This document shows, one piece after another, positions 29,576-37,954 of a DNA stretch of 64,000 nucleotides (positions are counted from its first letter, which is position 1; each line of letters opens with the position of its first letter). The stretch covers positions 434,001 to 498,000 of the forward strand of contig JAHBYP010000001.1 of assembly GCA_019635875.1 (NCBI GenBank). Direction: 5' to 3'. Made by a program: the position numbers and the translations under genes. Origin of the DNA: Alphaproteobacteria bacterium. GTDB taxonomy: Bacteria > Pseudomonadota > Alphaproteobacteria > Reyranellales > Reyranellaceae. The notes under the pieces were generated by a model that saw only the letters and a program-made list of their open reading frames with translations, made no database searches and was not told where the DNA came from.

Positions 29576-30097
29576 ATGGCCATCCTGTCCATCATCACCG
29601 CGCCCGACCCGAGGCTGAAGCAGCTCTCGGCCCCCGTGGCCGAGGTCGACGCCGAGATCCGCCAGCTGATGGACGACATGCTGGAGACCATGCATGCGGC
29701 GCCCGGCATCGGCCTGGCGGCGCCGCAGGTCGGCGTGCTCAAGCGGGTGATCGTGCTGGAGATCGACCGGGAAGAGACCAAGGTCGGCCCGCTGTTCATG
29801 GCCAACCCCGAGATCGTCGACGCCTCCGACGACGATGCGATCTACAACGAGGGCTGCCTGTCGGTGCCCGAGCACTACGCCGACGTCACGCGGCCGGCCG
29901 AGGTGACGGTGCGCTACCTCGACCGCGACGGCACGCGGCAGGAGCTGAAATGCGAGGGGCTGCTGTCGACCTGCGTGCAGCACGAGATCGACCACCTCGA
30001 CGGCATCCTGTTCATCGACAAGATCTCCGCGCTCAAGCGCAACATCATCCTGCGCAAGCTGGTCAAGGAACGTAAGGACCGCGAGCACGCGCTCTGA
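29576..30097 (+). CDS. def: Peptide deformylase
   Basis: Removes the formyl group from nascent proteins. The 173-residue type I enzyme has the three family motifs: GIGLAAPQVG (about residues 44-53), EGCLSVP (about 95-101, with the metal Cys) and QHEIDHLDG (about 138-146, with two metal His). Its functional counterpart fmt follows, separated by a 126-base composite repeat that begins 3 bases after the def stop. The pair probably forms one transcript. Nothing is unusual in the protein itself. Confidence 0.95.
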   Translation: MAILSIITAPDPRLKQLSAPVAEVDAEIRQLMDDMLETMHAAPGIGLAAPQVGVLKRVIVLEIDREETKVGPLFMANPEIVDASDDDAIYNEGCLSVPEHYADVTRPAEVTVRYLDRDGTRQELKCEGLLSTCVQHEIDHLDGILFIDKISALKRNIILRKLVKERKDREHAL

Positions 30098-30100
30098 TCT

Positions 30101-30226
30101 TACCTTCCTCCAGAGGGGGAAGGTGGCGCGCAGCGCCGGAAGGGGGATGTCGAAGACGGACTCCTGCGTTCGTCTTCGACATCCCCCTTCCGCCCTTCGG
30201 GCACCTTCCCCCTCCGGGGGAAGGTA
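30101..30226. repeat. Composite palindromic repeat, family 2, copy A
   Basis: A 126-base element bounded by TACCTTCC and GGAAGGTA. Inside are a first GC hairpin (here imperfect), a small hairpin GGCGCGCAGCGCC, and a long central inverted repeat (GGGGGATGTCGAAGACGGA against TCGTCTTCGACATCCCCC). A CGCCCTTCGGGC hairpin and a last perfect hairpin CCTTCCCCCTCCGGGGGAAGG follow. It starts 3 bases after the def stop and ends 16 bases before the fmt ATG. Copy B has the same orientation on the other side of fmt. Confidence 0.9.
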
Positions 30227-30242
30227 AGGCATAAGCCAGCGC

Positions 30243-31211
30243 ATGAAGCTCGGATTCCTCGGCACATCGGCTTTCGCGGTCCCGGCGCTCGACGCGCTGA
30301 TCGCCGCCGGCCACGACATCGTCGCCGTCTATACCCGCGCGCCGAAACCCGCCGGCCGCGGCCATCGCGAGCAGCGCACGCCGGTGCACGAGGTCGCTGC
30401 GCGCGCCGGCATCGCCGTGCGCACGCCGCGCACCCTGCGCAGCGATGAGGAGGCGGCGGCCTTCCGCGCGCTCGACCTCGATGCCGCGGTCGTCGTCTCC
30501 TACGGCCACATCCTGCCCAGGGCCTTCCTCGAGGCGCCGGTGCTGGGCTGCCTCAACATCCACGGCTCGCTGCTGCCGCGCTGGCGCGGTGCGGCGCCGA
30601 TCCATCGCGCCATCCTCGCCGGCGACGAGGAGTCGGGCGTCACCATCATCCGCATGGACGAGGGCCTCGACACCGGCCCGATGCTGCTGGCCGAGAGCGT
30701 GCCGATCCGCGCCGACACCACGGCGAGCGCGCTGCACGATGAGCTGGCGGCGCTGGGCGCGCGGCTGATCGTCTCGGCGCTCGACGGGCTGGTCGGCGGC
30801 AGCCTGCAGGCCGTGGCGCAGCCCGAGGAGGGCGTCACCTACGCCCACAAGCTGGGCCGCGAGGAAGGCGCGCTCGACTGGCGGCGGCCTGCCGCCGAGC
30901 TCGAGCGCCAGGTGCGCGCCTTCGAGCCCTGGCCCGGCGCCCATTTCGACGCGCCGGCGCCGGGCGGCGGCGTCGAGCGCATCAAGCTGCGCGGCGCGAC
31001 GCTTGCCCTGGCGTCGGGCACGCCCGGCCGCGTCAGCATCGCGCGCGACGGCGTGCCGGTGGTCGCCTGCGGCGTCGGCGGCCTGCGGCTCCTGTCGCTG
31101 CAACGCCCGGGCAAGGCGGCGGTCGACGGCGCCGCCTTCGCGCGCGGCTTCCCGCTCGACGGCGTCACCCTGCCCCCGACCGCCACCCCGCTCGCCGCGC
31201 CGGCAAGATGA
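30243..31211 (+). CDS. fmt: Methionyl-tRNA formyltransferase
   Basis: Formylates initiator Met-tRNA using 10-formyltetrahydrofolate. The 322-residue protein has the N-terminal transferase domain with the conserved [20 protein letters not shown] (about residues 102-121, catalytic Asn and His) and [10 protein letters not shown] (about 138-147, catalytic Asp). A C-terminal OB-type tRNA-binding domain (about 205-310) follows. The gene is precisely bracketed by two copies of a 126-base composite repeat. truA follows the second copy. Confidence 0.95.
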   Translation: MKLGFLGTSAFAVPALDALIAAGHDIVAVYTRAPKPAGRGHREQRTPVHEVAARAGIAVRTPRTLRSDEEAAAFRALDLDAAVVVSYGHILPRAFLEAPVLGCLNIHGSLLPRWRGAAPIHRAILAGDEESGVTIIRMDEGLDTGPMLLAESVPIRADTTASALHDELAALGARLIVSALDGLVGGSLQAVAQPEEGVTYAHKLGREEGALDWRRPAAELERQVRAFEPWPGAHFDAPAPGGGVERIKLRGATLALASGTPGRVSIARDGVPVVACGVGGLRLLSLQRPGKAAVDGAAFARGFPLDGVTLPPTATPLAAPAR

Positions 31212-31226
31212 TGGAAGTTCCAACAC

Positions 31227-31352
31227 TACCTTCCCCCGGAGGGGGAAGGTGGCGCGCAGCGCCGGATGGGGGATGTCGAAGCCGGACTCATGCGTTCGTC
31301 TTCGACATCCCCCTTCCGCCCTTCGGGCACCTTCCCCCTCCGGGGGAAGGTA
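31227..31352. repeat. Composite palindromic repeat, family 2, copy B
   Basis: A 126-base element of the same orientation and nearly the same sequence as copy A, beginning 15 bases after the fmt stop and ending 13 bases before the truA ATG. Differences from copy A are few and include A to C in the GTCGAAGACGGA segment. The first hairpin here is perfect (ACCTTCCCCC-GGA-GGGGGAAGGT). Direct copies A and B could recombine and remove fmt. Confidence 0.9.
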
Positions 31353-31365
31353 GTGAGCGCCGGCA

Positions 31366-32160
31366 ATGACGCGCTACCGCCTGACCATCGAGTATGACGG
31401 CGGCGGCTTCGTCGGCTGGCAGCGTCAGGACAACGGGCTGTCGGTGCAGCAGGCGCTGGAGGATGCCGTGTTCGGCTTCTGCGCCGAGCGCGTTCATGTC
31501 CATGGCGCCGGCCGCACCGATGCCGGCGTGCATGCCACGGGCCAGGTGGCGCATGTCGACATCGTCAGGCCGACCACGCCGGATACCGTGCGCGATGCGC
31601 TCAACGCGCATCTGCGGCCGGCGGCCGTCTCGGTGCTCGCCGCCGAGATCGTCGACGATGCCTTCCACGCGCGCTTCTCGGCGACCGGGCGGCGCTACCT
31701 CTATCGCATCGTCAACCGGCGCGCGAAGCTGGCGCTCGATGCCGGCCGCGCCTGGCACGTCGGCGCGCTGCTCGACGCCGAGGCGATGCGCGCGGCGGCG
31801 CAACGCCTGCTCGGCCGCCACGACTTCACCAGCTTCCGCAGCGCCGCCTGCCAGGCGCGCTCGCCGGTCAAGACGCTGGACCGCCTGGACGTCGCGCGCA
31901 TGGGCGAGGAGATCCGCCTCGACATCGCCGCGCGCTCCTTCCTGCACAACCAGGTGCGCATCATGACCGGCACCCTGAAGCTGGTCGGCGAGGGCAAGTG
32001 GAGCGCCGACGACGTCGCCGCGGCTCTCGCTGCATGCGATCGCACCAAAGGCGGGCCGACGGCGCCGCCGGACGGCCTGTATCTCGCCGAGGTGCGCTAC
32101 GACGCTGCCTCAGGCGCCGCCGGGCAGCCGGCCGATGACGCCGTTGACGACGAGCTCTAG
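31366..32160 (+). CDS. truA: tRNA pseudouridine(38-40) synthase
   Basis: Converts uridine to pseudouridine in the anticodon stem-loop of many tRNAs. The 264-residue protein has the catalytic Asp in [17 protein letters not shown] (about residues 49-65). Family blocks also include [14 protein letters not shown] near 105, [16 protein letters not shown] near 155 and a C-terminal [16 protein letters not shown] near 200. A short extension after [13 protein letters not shown] makes it slightly longer than average. The last 51 bases overlap the 3' end of the convergent membrane-protein gene. Confidence 0.94.
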   Translation: MTRYRLTIEYDGGGFVGWQRQDNGLSVQQALEDAVFGFCAERVHVHGAGRTDAGVHATGQVAHVDIVRPTTPDTVRDALNAHLRPAAVSVLAAEIVDDAFHARFSATGRRYLYRIVNRRAKLALDAGRAWHVGALLDAEAMRAAAQRLLGRHDFTSFRSAACQARSPVKTLDRLDVARMGEEIRLDIAARSFLHNQVRIMTGTLKLVGEGKWSADDVAAALAACDRTKGGPTAPPDGLYLAEVRYDAASGAAGQPADDAVDDEL

Positions 32161-32733
32161 GGTGATGGACAGCATCAGGTTCAGTGCTGCCAGGGCGATC
32201 GCCGGACCGGCGCCCAGCGCCAGTGTCTGGCGCAGGATGCGCGTCAGCCAGTAGATGACGAAGCCCATCAGGACCAGGCCCAGCGCATTGCCCAGCCACG
32301 ACGACGCCATCTCGCCGATCGTCAGCCGCAGGGTCGACATGATGGTCACCGGCACGTTGAACCAGTTGATCGCCACGACCGCGCCGATATAGCGCTCGCG
32401 CCAGCCGGCGATGCGGGCGATCTCGAGCAGGACGACGGGGAATGCGGTCCATTCGATGACGTAGCGCAGCGCCTCGACCAGGATGATCGTGTTGTCCGAC
32501 GCCACGGTCTGCATGCCGGCGTAGACGATCAGCAGGCACAGGACGTGCAGCGGCGCGATCAGCGCGGCGACGCGGAACGAGCGCCAGAAGCCCTCGATCG
32601 TGCGGTCGAGCGTGTAGAGGCCGCCGCCGTCGCCCCACATCAGCCGCCAGACGCCGGACACGCCATGGGCGATCTCGGCGCGGCTCAGCATGGCGGAGAA
32701 ACTCGACGGGGCAGGCACATCGGACGGCACCAT
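32110..32733 (-). CDS. Predicted membrane protein of unknown function
   Basis: A 207-residue protein with about five hydrophobic segments: around residues 52-74, 90-108, 115-135, 145-165 and 175-200. The general layout (soluble N-terminus, then an evenly spaced membrane core) is reminiscent of YIP1-type proteins, but I cannot confirm the family. No catalytic motif is visible. It is 28 bases downstream of the gene at 32762-33259 on the same strand and may share its promoter and the Fur-like site upstream of that gene. The 3' end overlaps truA by 51 bases. Confidence 0.7.
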   Translation of the reverse strand: MVPSDVPAPSSFSAMLSRAEIAHGVSGVWRLMWGDGGGLYTLDRTIEGFWRSFRVAALIAPLHVLCLLIVYAGMQTVASDNTIILVEALRYVIEWTAFPVVLLEIARIAGWRERYIGAVVAINWFNVPVTIMSTLRLTIGEMASSWLGNALGLVLMGFVIYWLTRILRQTLALGAGPAIALAALNLMLSITLELVVNGVIGRLPGGA

Positions 32734-32761
32734 AGGGCACCGTGCGCGAGGCCGCGACTGG

Positions 32762-33259
32762 CTACTGCATCAGGGCGATGCCGGGATTGGTCGAGCGGCA
32801 GATCGAGACGTGATCGGCGGCCAGCGACGGCCCGCGCGGCAGCACCAGGCCGGCCTCCGCCATCTTGTGCGCGAAGGCGGCGAGATGGGCGGCGGCGATG
32901 CGTGCGGCGGCGCGCGGCAGCGGGTCCATCAGTACCGCGCAGGCGATCTCGTCTCGGTCGCGCTGGATCGCCGCCACGGCGTCGAGCACCAGGTCCTCGT
33001 CCGGGCTGACATAGGGGCAATTCATGCAGCGCACGTCGAGCGGGCGGCGCGTGCCGGCGACCAGCGCCTCCATGAAGTCGCAGAACGGAGTCAGCCCGTC
33101 GCCGATATCGGCGTGATGGAAGCCGCGGCCCAACGTCTGCGGGCGCGCCTCGCCCTCGCCGCGCCGCAGCCGCCACTCGCGCAGCGCCCAGACGACGAAG
33201 CGCTCCGCCAGCCGCAGGCCATCCAGGGTGCGCGCCTCGACCGGACAATCATGCGACAT
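32762..33259 (-). CDS. Unknown soluble protein, possibly iron-regulated
   Basis: A 165-residue protein I do not recognise. It starts MSHDCPVEARTLDGLRLAER behind a strong GGAGG ribosome site. It has a central PLDVRCMNCPYVSPDEDLVLD segment (about residues 83-103, cited here as two pieces: PLDVRCMNCPYVS and PDEDLVLD) and an Ala-rich helical C-terminal half. Cys residues occur near the N-terminus, at the C-x-x-C of RCMNC, at EIAC and near the C-terminus, so metal or cluster binding is conceivable. No signal peptide or membrane segment is seen. A Fur-box-like sequence lies about 50 bases upstream. It probably heads a two-gene unit with the following membrane protein. Confidence 0.7.
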   Translation of the reverse strand: MSHDCPVEARTLDGLRLAERFVVWALREWRLRRGEGEARPQTLGRGFHHADIGDGLTPFCDFMEALVAGTRRPLDVRCMNCPYVSPDEDLVLDAVAAIQRDRDEIACAVLMDPLPRAAARIAAAHLAAFAHKMAEAGLVLPRGPSLAADHVSICRSTNPGIALMQ

Positions 33260-33309
33260 GGCGACATCCTCCGAACGCCGGACAACGGGCTCGCGGACCA
33301 TAATGCTAG

Positions 33310-33324
33310 TGAGAATGAGTCGCA
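33310..33324 (-). promoter_or_regulatory. Fur-box-like sequence
   Basis: Read on the minus strand the site is TGCGACTCATTCTCA. It matches the 7-1-7 Fur consensus (TGATAAT-N-ATTATCA) at 10 of 14 positions by hand alignment, with a TTGCGA...TCTCA pattern common in iron-regulated promoters. It lies 51-65 bases upstream of the start of the minus-strand gene at 32762-33259, a suitable operator distance. The surrounding 290 bases without a gene are richer in A+T than the rest of the window. I saw no other feature in them. Confidence 0.45.
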
Positions 33325-33553
33325 ATGAAGTTCGAATAGCTCGCCAAAACCGTTGGGCGACACGGATAAGGGCGCAGATCGTTGCGATGCAGCATAAGTC
33401 CAATTAGTCTTTGATAACAGTCCTCTAACCCACAATCATGCAGCATCGGAACCATGCGGGACCATGGCGATTCGACAACCGTAGGGGTGGAAATAGGCGA
33501 ATGCACTTTTGTGGGTTCTAATCGGCGCCAGCTTTCCAACTGGAGTCCGTCCC

Positions 33554-34135
33554 ATGGCCCGTGACCGCCTGATCCCCGTCGATTTCTGGACCCGCGAGGC
33601 GGTCATCGACTGCCAGCCGATGACCCGCCTGCTGCTCATCGGCCTGTGGAACTTCGCCGACGATTTCGGCGTGCAGCCGCTCAAGCCGCGCACCATCCGC
33701 CTGCAGGTGTTTCCCGGCGACGCGATCGACAACGACGCGCTGGGCGCGATGATCGAGGAATTGCGGGCGCGGGGGCTGGTCGACGTCTACGAGGTCGACG
33801 GCGCGGCCTACGTGGCGGTCGTCGACTGGGCGCAGTCCCAGCGCGTCGGCAGGCGCGCCCGACGCCGCTATCCGCCCGCCGGCGGCTGGGAGGCGACGGT
33901 GCCGGGCCCCGGCGAGACGGGCGAGGCACACGCTGCCGCCACGCCGGCCGCGGTCGTCGACGAACCGCCGGCGGCTGCCGCAGCTACCCTTGGGCTGCCG
34001 TCTTCCCCACAGCCATCCGCATCCCTTGGACCTCGCGGGGAGAAGGAAGGCTCGCCTGCCGAATCCACCGCGAGCGCCGCGGCGATGGCGTATCCGCGCA
34101 CACCCGATGGCCGGGTGCACGCGGCGGATCTCTAG
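33554..34135 (+). CDS. Orphan phage-type protein with replication-initiator-like N-terminus
   Basis: A 193-residue protein. The N-terminal 100 residues (MARDRLIPVDFWTREAV, then MTRLLLIGLWNFADDFG and IRLQVFPGDAIDN) follow the pattern of phage proteins that resemble DnaD-like or replication-initiator winged-helix domains. The C-terminal half is low-complexity Ala/Pro/Gly/Ser and ends PRTPDGRVHAADL. No integrase, terminase or other phage gene is nearby, so it looks like a domesticated or remnant gene. The upstream region is A+T-richer than the neighbours. The role could be DNA binding, but nothing in the sequence proves it. Confidence 0.72.
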   Translation: MARDRLIPVDFWTREAVIDCQPMTRLLLIGLWNFADDFGVQPLKPRTIRLQVFPGDAIDNDALGAMIEELRARGLVDVYEVDGAAYVAVVDWAQSQRVGRRARRRYPPAGGWEATVPGPGETGEAHAAATPAAVVDEPPAAAAATLGLPSSPQPSASLGPRGEKEGSPAESTASAAAMAYPRTPDGRVHAADL

Positions 34136-34174
34136 GGATTGGTCCTGGAGCGGCGTGCCGTCGATCGAAACCGC

Positions 34175-34259
34175 CTGTCATCCCGAGCGTAGCGAGGGAT
34201 CCAGGGATCTACCGGCCTCGCTTCGCTACAGGGGCCGCGGACGGCCCCGAGAATGACAG
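34175..34259. repeat. Palindromic repeat, family 1, copy 4 (diverged)
   Basis: An 85-base element whose left arm is normal (CTGTCATCCCGAGCG) while the right arm is diverged (ends GAGAATGACAG). An additional internal hairpin GGGGCCGCGGACGGCCCC is present. It lies 40 bases after the stop of the phage-type gene and 9 bases from the stop of the convergent yidC. Confidence 0.8.
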
Positions 34260-34267
34260 GCGCACCC

Positions 34268-36091
34268 CTAACGCTTGTCGGGCGGCTTGCCGCTGGCCGG
34301 CGCCGGCATCTTGGCGCCGAAGACGATCGGCACGCCCAGCCGACGCATGATGGCGTACTGCTGCACCATCGAGAGCGTGTTGTTCCACGCCCAGTAGATC
34401 ACCAGGCCGGCGGCGAAGGGCGCCAGCATGAAGGTGAACATGATCGGCAGGAACTGGAAGATGCGCGCCTGCATCGGGTCGGCAGGCTGCGGGTTCATCA
34501 TCTGCTGCAGGTACATCGTGAGGCCCATGATGATGGGCCAGATGCCGATGTCGAAGATGCTGAGGAGCTCCGGCACCTGCCAGCTGAACAGGCCGAAGCC
34601 CTTCAGCACGGTGAGCGGGTCGGGCGCGGCAAGGTCCTGGATCCAGCCGAAGAACGGCTGATGGCGCATCTCGATGGTGGTGTAGAGCACCTTGTAGAGC
34701 GCGAAGAACACCGGGATCTGCAGCAGCACGGGCACGCAGCCCGCCGCGGGATTGACCTTCTCCTTCTTGTAAAGCGCCATCAGCTCCTGGTTCATCTTCA
34801 TCTTGTCTTCGCCGAAGCGCGCCCGCAGCTTCTCCATTTCGGGCTGCAGCTTCTTCATCTTGGTCATCGACTCGTAGGATTTGTTGGCGAGCGGGAAGAA
34901 CAGAACCTTCACGATCACCGTCAGCACCATGATGGCGACGCCGAAATTGCCGATCAGGCCGAAGATCTTGTGGAGCAGCCAGAACAGCGGCTTGGTGAAG
35001 AACCAGAACCAGCCCCAGTCGATCGACAGGTCGAAGCGGGCGATGCCCAGCCGCTCGGTGTATTCGTTGATCGTGTGCACGATCTTGGCGCCGGCGAAGA
35101 GCCGTGCCGTGGTTTCCCTGGTCGTGCCCGGATCGATGATGATCAGCGGCGCGGTGAAGTCGGCCTGGTAGCGCTTCAGCGCCGGATCGTTGACCTTGAA
35201 GATGCGCGCCGTGACCCTGGCCTTCTGGTCGGGAATCAGGGTCGCCATCCAGTACTTGTCGGTGAAGCCCAGCCAGCCGCCGGTGGTCGACAGGCTCTGC
35301 GCGTTCTTGCCGTCCTTGAAGTCGCTCCAGTCGAATTCCTTGAGCTTCTCCTCGAAGACCCCGTAGGGGCCCTCGTGCAGCAGGTAGATGCCCTCGGTCC
35401 TGGGTTCGCCATGGCGCGTGACCAGGCCATAGGGTGCCAGCTCGACCGCGGCGCTGCCCTTGTTCTCGATCGACTGGGTGATCGTGAACATGAAGTTGGC
35501 GTCGAGCTCGATCTTCTGGCGGAAGACCAGTCCCTCGCCATTGTCCCAGGCGAGCGTCACCGGCTGGCCCGGCTCGAGCTTCTCGCGATCGGCGGTCCAC
35601 AGCGTGTCGGGGCCCGGCACCTTGGCCGTGCCGCCGGGCTTCAGCGCCCAGCCGAACTCGGCGTAGTAGGCGTCGAGCGCACCCTCGGGCGACAGCACCG
35701 GCACCATGCCGCTGCGGGTATCGATCGTGACGCGGTGCTTCACCAGACGCACGTCGTCGATGCGCCCGCCCTTGAGCGCGATCGAGCCGTCGAGCTCGGG
35801 GGTGCGGAAGGTCACGCGCGGCGAGCGGGCGAGCGCGGCGGGACGGTCGAGATGCGTGGCCGGCGCCGATGTCGCGGTCGGCGCCGGTGCGCCGGGCGCC
35901 TGCGGGCTCGGTCCCGCCTGCGGCGGCGTCGAGCCGGGCGCGGGCTGGCCCTTGCGCTCGCGATCGATCTGGTCCTGCCGCGCCTGCTGCTGCTGGCGGA
36001 CCTGCTCGGGCGAGGGCGCGACCATGTACTGCCAGCCCAGGATGATCGCGACCGAAAGCGCGATGGCGATGACGAGGTTCTTTTGATCCAT
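34268..36091 (-). CDS. yidC: Membrane protein insertase YidC
   Basis: Inserts and folds inner-membrane proteins with or without SecYEG. The 607-residue Gram-negative type has an N-terminal anchor (about residues 7-22), a Gln/Pro/Ala-rich linker, a large periplasmic beta-domain (about 75-365) and the five-helix insertase core from about 375. The cytoplasmic coiled hairpin is clear (ESMTKMKKLQPEMEKLRARF, about 425-444), as are AAGCVPVLLQIPVFFALYKV and a conserved positively charged groove region. yidD, rnpA and rpmH precede it on the same strand, the usual order. engB and argB, often next, are elsewhere in this window. Confidence 0.95.
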   Translation of the reverse strand: MDQKNLVIAIALSVAIILGWQYMVAPSPEQVRQQQQARQDQIDRERKGQPAPGSTPPQAGPSPQAPGAPAPTATSAPATHLDRPAALARSPRVTFRTPELDGSIALKGGRIDDVRLVKHRVTIDTRSGMVPVLSPEGALDAYYAEFGWALKPGGTAKVPGPDTLWTADREKLEPGQPVTLAWDNGEGLVFRQKIELDANFMFTITQSIENKGSAAVELAPYGLVTRHGEPRTEGIYLLHEGPYGVFEEKLKEFDWSDFKDGKNAQSLSTTGGWLGFTDKYWMATLIPDQKARVTARIFKVNDPALKRYQADFTAPLIIIDPGTTRETTARLFAGAKIVHTINEYTERLGIARFDLSIDWGWFWFFTKPLFWLLHKIFGLIGNFGVAIMVLTVIVKVLFFPLANKSYESMTKMKKLQPEMEKLRARFGEDKMKMNQELMALYKKEKVNPAAGCVPVLLQIPVFFALYKVLYTTIEMRHQPFFGWIQDLAAPDPLTVLKGFGLFSWQVPELLSIFDIGIWPIIMGLTMYLQQMMNPQPADPMQARIFQFLPIMFTFMLAPFAAGLVIYWAWNNTLSMVQQYAIMRRLGVPIVFGAKMPAPASGKPPDKR

Positions 36092-36103
36092 CGGACTCGA
36101 CCG

Positions 36104-36385
36104 TCAGAAATCGATCGCGCGCGAGGCGCGCGGGAGCGTCGAAGCGAGCGGCTTGGCTGGCGCCGGCACGGGGTCGTATCCCGCACCGCCCCAGGGATGG
36201 CAACGGCTCAGCCGTCGCAGGGCCATCACACTGCCGCGTGCCGCACCGTGCGTCGCCAGCGCCTCGATGGCGTAGCGTGAACAGGAGGGCTCGAAGCGGC
36301 AGGCGCCGCGGAAGAAATAGGCCAGGGTGGCCTGGTACAGCCGCACCAGAGCAATCAATAGCAAGGCGGCACCGCGGCCGATCAT
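36104..36385 (-). CDS. yidD: Membrane protein insertion efficiency factor YidD
   Basis: A 93-residue membrane-associated protein thought to assist YidC. It shows the family signature FEPSCSRYAIEAL (about residues 31-43) and the second Cys block RLSRCHPWGGAGYDPVP (about 58-74). An N-terminal amphipathic/hydrophobic helix is present. Its start overlaps the rnpA stop (4 bases) and it ends 12 bases before yidC, so the group is a tight operon. The C-terminus is longer than the minimal 70-80 residues. Confidence 0.93.
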   Translation of the reverse strand: MIGRGAALLLIALVRLYQATLAYFFRGACRFEPSCSRYAIEALATHGAARGSVMALRRLSRCHPWGGAGYDPVPAPAKPLASTLPRASRAIDF

Positions 36386-36762
36386 GCCGCCTTCTCCTGC
36401 AGCCGGCGCAGCGCGCCTTTCAGGTCGCGCGCCATCGCGGCGTAGTCGCGCTCGAGCGTGCCGTGGCGGCCGATCAGCACGAAGTCGAAGCCGGGGGTGG
36501 CCAGCGGCGCCAGCACCTCACGCGCCAGCGCGCGCAGGCGGCGGCGGGCGCGGTTGCGCGCCACGGCGTTGCCGACCTTCTTGCTGGCGGTGAAGCCGAC
36601 GCGGGGAACCCGCAGGCCGGCCGGCCCGTCGGGCAGCGCGGCCATCTGCAGGATGAAGCCCGGCGTGACCTGCTTGCGGCCGGCGGCCTGCACGCGCAGG
36701 AAGTCGCGGCGCGCCGGCAGGCGCGCGATGCGGCCCGGGGAGGGGGTGGGAGCGGCCGTCAT
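36382..36762 (-). CDS. rnpA: Ribonuclease P protein component
   Basis: Basic protein subunit of RNase P that helps the RNA cleave tRNA leaders. The 126-residue protein has the family motif NAVARNRARRRLRALAR (about residues 62-78), preceded by VGFTASKKVG. The start MTAAPTPSPGRIARLP at 36760-36762 was chosen. The open frame continues far upstream through rpmH in another frame and is not a real extension. rpmH is 38 bases upstream on the same strand. Confidence 0.92.
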   Translation of the reverse strand: MTAAPTPSPGRIARLPARRDFLRVQAAGRKQVTPGFILQMAALPDGPAGLRVPRVGFTASKKVGNAVARNRARRRLRALAREVLAPLATPGFDFVLIGRHGTLERDYAAMARDLKGALRRLQEKAA

Positions 36763-36800
36763 CGGGCGGCCGTGGTGCGGGATGCCCTGGCGCGGCCGGG

Positions 36801-36935
36801 TCAGGCCGACAGACGCGCGCGGCCCTTGGCCCGACGGTTGGACAGCACCTTGCGGCCGCCGACCGTGGCCATGCGGCTGCGGAAGCCGTGACGGCGTTTG
36901 CGCACCAGTTTGCTCGGCTGGTAGGTACGTTTCAC
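36801..36935 (-). CDS. rpmH: Large ribosomal subunit protein bL34
   Basis: A 44-residue very basic protein starting [18 protein letters not shown] and containing [19 protein letters not shown], the classic L34 sequence. The start codon is GTG (36933-36935) with GGGAG eight bases upstream. It is the first gene of the rpmH-rnpA-yidD-yidC group. No dnaA gene or obvious DnaA-box cluster is beside it, so the origin of replication is probably not here. The 284 bases between it and rplY hold no gene and must contain both divergent promoters. Confidence 0.96.
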   Translation of the reverse strand: MKRTYQPSKLVRKRRHGFRSRMATVGGRKVLSNRRAKGRARLSA

Positions 36936-37219
36936 GGTGAAGACTCCCTAAGCAACGGATTTCGTTGCGAAAAACGACGACCGCCGGCGCTCCTGCGCGG
37001 GCGGTCGAATACGGCGGATGGCTATACGGGCAAGCCCGGCCCGAGTCAACCAAACCGGCCGTTGACGGGCCGCGGCCAATGGTGTTGAAGCACGCACCGC
37101 CGCCGGGCAGCCGTCCGGCGGCTCCGTACTTTTGGCAGGCGCGGCACCCCTGGAGGCCGGCCTGCGGAAGGCCCGCCGGGGCTGTCCCGGTGGGTGTCTA
37201 TCCTAGGAGAAAGCGGACA

Positions 37220-37930
37220 ATGTCCGACATGCTGACCATCCCCGCGAAGAAGCGGGACCGGGCCGGTAAGGGGGGCGCCCGGGCCTCGCGTCGCGAGGGT
37301 TTGATTCCGGCCGTGATCTACGGCGACAAGCAGCCCCCGCTGCCGATCTCGGTGGAGCCCAAGCAGCTCGAGCGCGTCATGCACGGCGAGGGCTTCTTCA
37401 ACCACCGCATCCTGGTCGAGGTCGACGGCACCAAGCACGACGTGCTGCCGCGCGACGTGCAGCTCGATCCGGTCACCGACCGGCCGATCCACTTCGACTT
37501 CCTGCGCGTGGGCGCCAACTCGGTGATCACCGTGCAGGTGCCGGTGCACTTCCGCAACGAAGGCGCCTCGCCCGGCATCAAGCGCGGCGGCGTGCTCAAC
37601 ATCATCCTGCACGAGATCGCCGTGCGCACCCGCGCCGACCAGATCCCGCAGTTCTTCGATGTCGACCTCACCGGCCTGGAGATCGGCGGCACGGTGCACC
37701 TCAGCCAGCTCAACCTGCCCGAGGGCGTGCGCGTGCTGAGCCGCGAGAAGGACGCCACGATCGCCTCGATCGCGCCGCCGACCGTGGGCCGCGAGGCCGA
37801 GCCGACGGCCGCTGCCGCCGCCGCGACGGCCGCCGCGCCGGCCGCCGGTGCCGCTGCGACGACCGCGGCGCCCGCCGCGGGTGCCAAGGCGACGCCGGGC
37901 AAGGCCGCACCCGCGGCCGCCAAGAAGTAA
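37220..37930 (+). CDS. rplY: Large ribosomal subunit protein bL25 (CTC type)
   Basis: Binds 5S rRNA. The 236-residue long form has the N-terminal L25 domain (about residues 5-95, with RREGLIPAVIYG near 25) and a C-terminal beta domain (about 100-185). An Ala-rich, Lys-ending tail of about 45 residues follows. The tail is low complexity and longer than in most relatives. The ATG follows TAGGAGAAAG. The 140-base leader before it is GC-rich with several short inverted repeats and could fold, but I cannot assign a known leader family. pth follows after 24 bases, a very common pairing. Confidence 0.94.
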   Translation: MSDMLTIPAKKRDRAGKGGARASRREGLIPAVIYGDKQPPLPISVEPKQLERVMHGEGFFNHRILVEVDGTKHDVLPRDVQLDPVTDRPIHFDFLRVGANSVITVQVPVHFRNEGASPGIKRGGVLNIILHEIAVRTRADQIPQFFDVDLTGLEIGGTVHLSQLNLPEGVRVLSREKDATIASIAPPTVGREAEPTAAAAAATAAAPAAGAAATTAAPAAGAKATPGKAAPAAAKK

Positions 37931-37954
37931 GGCGGCCGCCGCGCCGCGGCATCC

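Noticed and set aside
30101..31352. A composite transposon carrying fmt.
   Set aside because: No transposase, no target-site duplication visible, and the flanking elements are hairpin repeats found elsewhere without cargo.
36936..37219. Chromosomal replication origin next to rpmH.
   Set aside because: rpmH-rnpA often lies at the origin with dnaA, but no dnaA gene and no cluster of DnaA boxes or AT-rich unwinding region is visible here.
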